64,000 nucleotides of DNA from Forficula auricularia (Eukaryota; Arthropoda; Insecta; Dermaptera; Forficulidae), in assembly GCA_024734495.1 (NCBI GenBank), contig JALMQS010000132.1:1744789-1808788 (forward strand), written 5' to 3'. The stretch's first letter is position 1, and each line of letters starts with the position of its first letter. Of this stretch, positions 62,244 through 64,000 are shown one piece after another. A program made the position numbers and the translations under genes. The notes under the pieces were generated by a model that ran no database searches, had not been told where the DNA came from, and worked only from the letters and a program-made list of their open reading frames with translations.

Positions 62244-63612
62244 ACTTAGAGTGTTATTATTTTCATAATTCTTTTAACTACTTTTTGGAACCGGTCAGTA
62301 AGGTAGGGCTATACTCCTCCGGAGATCGTACTCGATCTCAAGATCATTCAAATTATAAATACTAAATATTTTAAGGAAAAATTTCAGATAAATTGTTAAT
62401 AAATATGGGACTAAAAAACTCTATTTCTGCCGTATTCTATTTCTTAAATAAATATGTTAAAGTAAATTATATCCAACTAATTTAAATGATTAATTACACC
62501 TAAATAGCTAATTGGTAGTATTAGAATTTAAATTTACTAATAAATAATCAGACTAAATCGAATTTATTTAAAAAGTGATTTAGCTCTTTTACCCTATTCA
62601 TAGAATATGGCAATCAACTATCAAGTAATTGAATTATCCTCATTTGGAAAAAATATTTGAATTTAACATGTTCACATGATGTGGAAGAGTTTTAATGATT
62701 AAAAAATAAAAAAAATAAACTGATATCTAATAATTTAAATTACTTTTTAATTTTGATAATTGAAATCAATGTTTCAAATGGGATAACGAAAATTAACACC
62801 CATCACCAATACAAATAGCTTTCATTCTTTTATAAGTATTTACGGGCGTAAGCGTAAATACTATCGAATAAAAAGTAATATGTTAATGGAATGAAAATAG
62901 ATCTCTAGTGAATAATATATTGAAATTAAAAAAAAATCAAATAATATGTTAACTTTCAATGAAAAAATATGTTTTAATTAAGAACCAAATGAAAGCGGAA
63001 AATATTTAATAATACTAAATCAAAATTCTACATAAAATCTGGCATTTTATCATGTATCAATGGTTTGAATAGAAACGCTTGATAAAAATTATATTGAATT
63101 AATATCTTGTAATCAAAAGTTATGGATTTGAATAAAACGGTGAAAGGGCATTAAATAACAGTAAGGATAATTAATTTTAAATTTGACAGTTTTGTATTTT
63201 AATAGAGTAATATCTATTTCTCAGCTGGATGTGCAAAGAAGTGAAATAAAAGAAGCCTTGAAATTATTTTTTATGGAGAGTCACTACTATAATTAATACA
63301 ATTGTTAATTCACAATCATCGATTTCATAACACTTGATCGATCCCTAATGATTTATGATAGATAATAAAAATAACTATTCTAAAATATGATGCGCTTTGT
63401 TCAGATCGTGACTAATATGGAATGTCGAAATAAAGAATAGAAATATATAATTTTTTTTTTTAATGGCTTTTATTTCAAATTGCACTAAAAAGTATAGATA
63501 AAATATTTCTTCATTAGCTGAAAAATTTCCATTCTTACATGAATAAAAATTAAAGCAAGCCCGACTCAATGTAATCCTAATTAAGTTTTGAGAAGCCCAT
63601 TTTTTCTAAAAA

Positions 63613-63815
63613 TTGTTGTGAATATCGTCGTCGTTTTGAAGTTTGATATATGATAGTTCATCAACCACAACTTTAAGACTACGATCTGAGGGAAAACTCT
63701 CGAACCATTTGCTAAAGTTTGGCAAGAATATTTTTATGCCAAACTTGGTCAAAAGCCTTTGAAATGTCCAGATCTACCGCGAGAGTCTCTTTTCCGGTCT
63801 CTAGAGTTCGAGCTA
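63613..63815 (-). pseudogene. Non-LTR retrotransposon reverse-transcriptase fragment (frameshifted)
   Basis: The minus strand reads LETGKETLAVDLDISKAFDQ then VWHKNILAKL, the first catalytic aspartate region of LINE reverse transcriptases. A stop follows near 63713. A second frame then gives KWFESFPSDRSLKVVVDE, the next conserved segment (W..SFLSDRS..VVVDG). The frameshift and stops make it a relic. It is similar to Jockey/I-group LINEs. Confidence 0.72.
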
Positions 63816-64000
63816 TGGGTTATATATATTTTAATTCTTTATTTGGCCACCAGAAGAGGGCCTCCTCTTACAGACATAGCTAGTTATAGTTTGGTTACAA
63901 TATATAAGTGGCATTTTTACAAGTTATCTACAATAAATCATACTGTACATTGTTGTTAAGATATCACATATGAACCGGTACTATCGAAATAGATATTGCC

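Larger units (their letters stand above)
53712..64000. other. Sequence upstream of LDLa exon 1: repeats, no exon recognised
   Basis: No splice-flanked coding block is visible, so this is either a long intron or the gene's 5' flank. It holds a hAT MITE (53906), a foldback (54322), a Penelope-type end (55073), two short foldbacks (59131, 59564), a 1.6 kb hAT element (60651) and a LINE reverse-transcriptase relic (63613). Between 55210 and 59100, and between 62250 and 63600, I see only AT-rich sequence with short homopolymer and C-rich patches. Confidence 0.5.

Noticed and set aside
1..64000. CRISPR arrays, bacterial operons or integrated prokaryotic DNA
   Set aside because: No spaced direct-repeat arrays or long bacterial-type frames are present; the splice-site-flanked exons show a eukaryotic gene.

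Overview
This is a strongly AT-rich eukaryotic window, almost certainly from an insect. The coding signal consists of short, GC-richer exons on the minus strand, flanked by GT/AG splice sites and separated by introns of about 2 to 12 kb. The introns hold SINEs, hAT, piggyBac-like and Tc1/mariner-like elements and many foldback repeats. I cannot place the order firmly; a hemipteran or similar AT-rich insect is a guess.

The gene runs right to left. Nine exons each encode one LDL-receptor class A (LDLa) module with six cysteines: 53711-53601, 51188-51075, 49184-49062, 37553-37437, 33574-33455, 29330-29208, 22412-22281, 16225-16017 and 10041-9919. All begin in phase 1, and eight end in phase 1 at a clear GT donor, so modules can be added or skipped without shifting the frame. 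A long run of single-exon LDLa modules with no EGF or YWTD units fits the LDLa array of insect perlecan (trol, the basement-membrane heparan sulfate proteoglycan). That name is inference, since no Ig, laminin or LamG domain lies in the window. The eighth exon is exceptional. After its sixth cysteine it stays open without a normal donor, gives a short basic, Gly/Ser/Pro-rich spacer and a hydrophobic tail, then stops. It could give a truncated, membrane- or GPI-anchored isoform.

The rest is non-coding sequence and repeats. Main blocks are a large foldback (613-1866), a TA-flanked transposon carrying a SINE (2236-3389), a palindromic tangle of one repeat family (6915-9117; second copy 47868-48578), a tandem repeat (16800-17290), a piggyBac-like MITE nested in a hAT-like element (37661-39016), a SINE nested in a hAT element (52048-52804) and a 1.6 kb hAT element with perfect 8-bp duplications (60651-62243).

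The most striking non-coding signal is a set of foldback and related elements carrying hammerhead-ribozyme-like cores (CTGANGA, stem II, GAAAC, GTH, matching stem I). They occur near 4.0-4.2, 12.1-12.5, 12.8-13.1, 22.6-22.9, 35.7-36.1, 37.1, 45.2-45.3, 49.8-50.1, 54.4 and 55.1 kb, usually as inverted pairs. This matches the minimal hammerheads known from Penelope-like retroelement repeats, but no Penelope reverse transcriptase is visible here.
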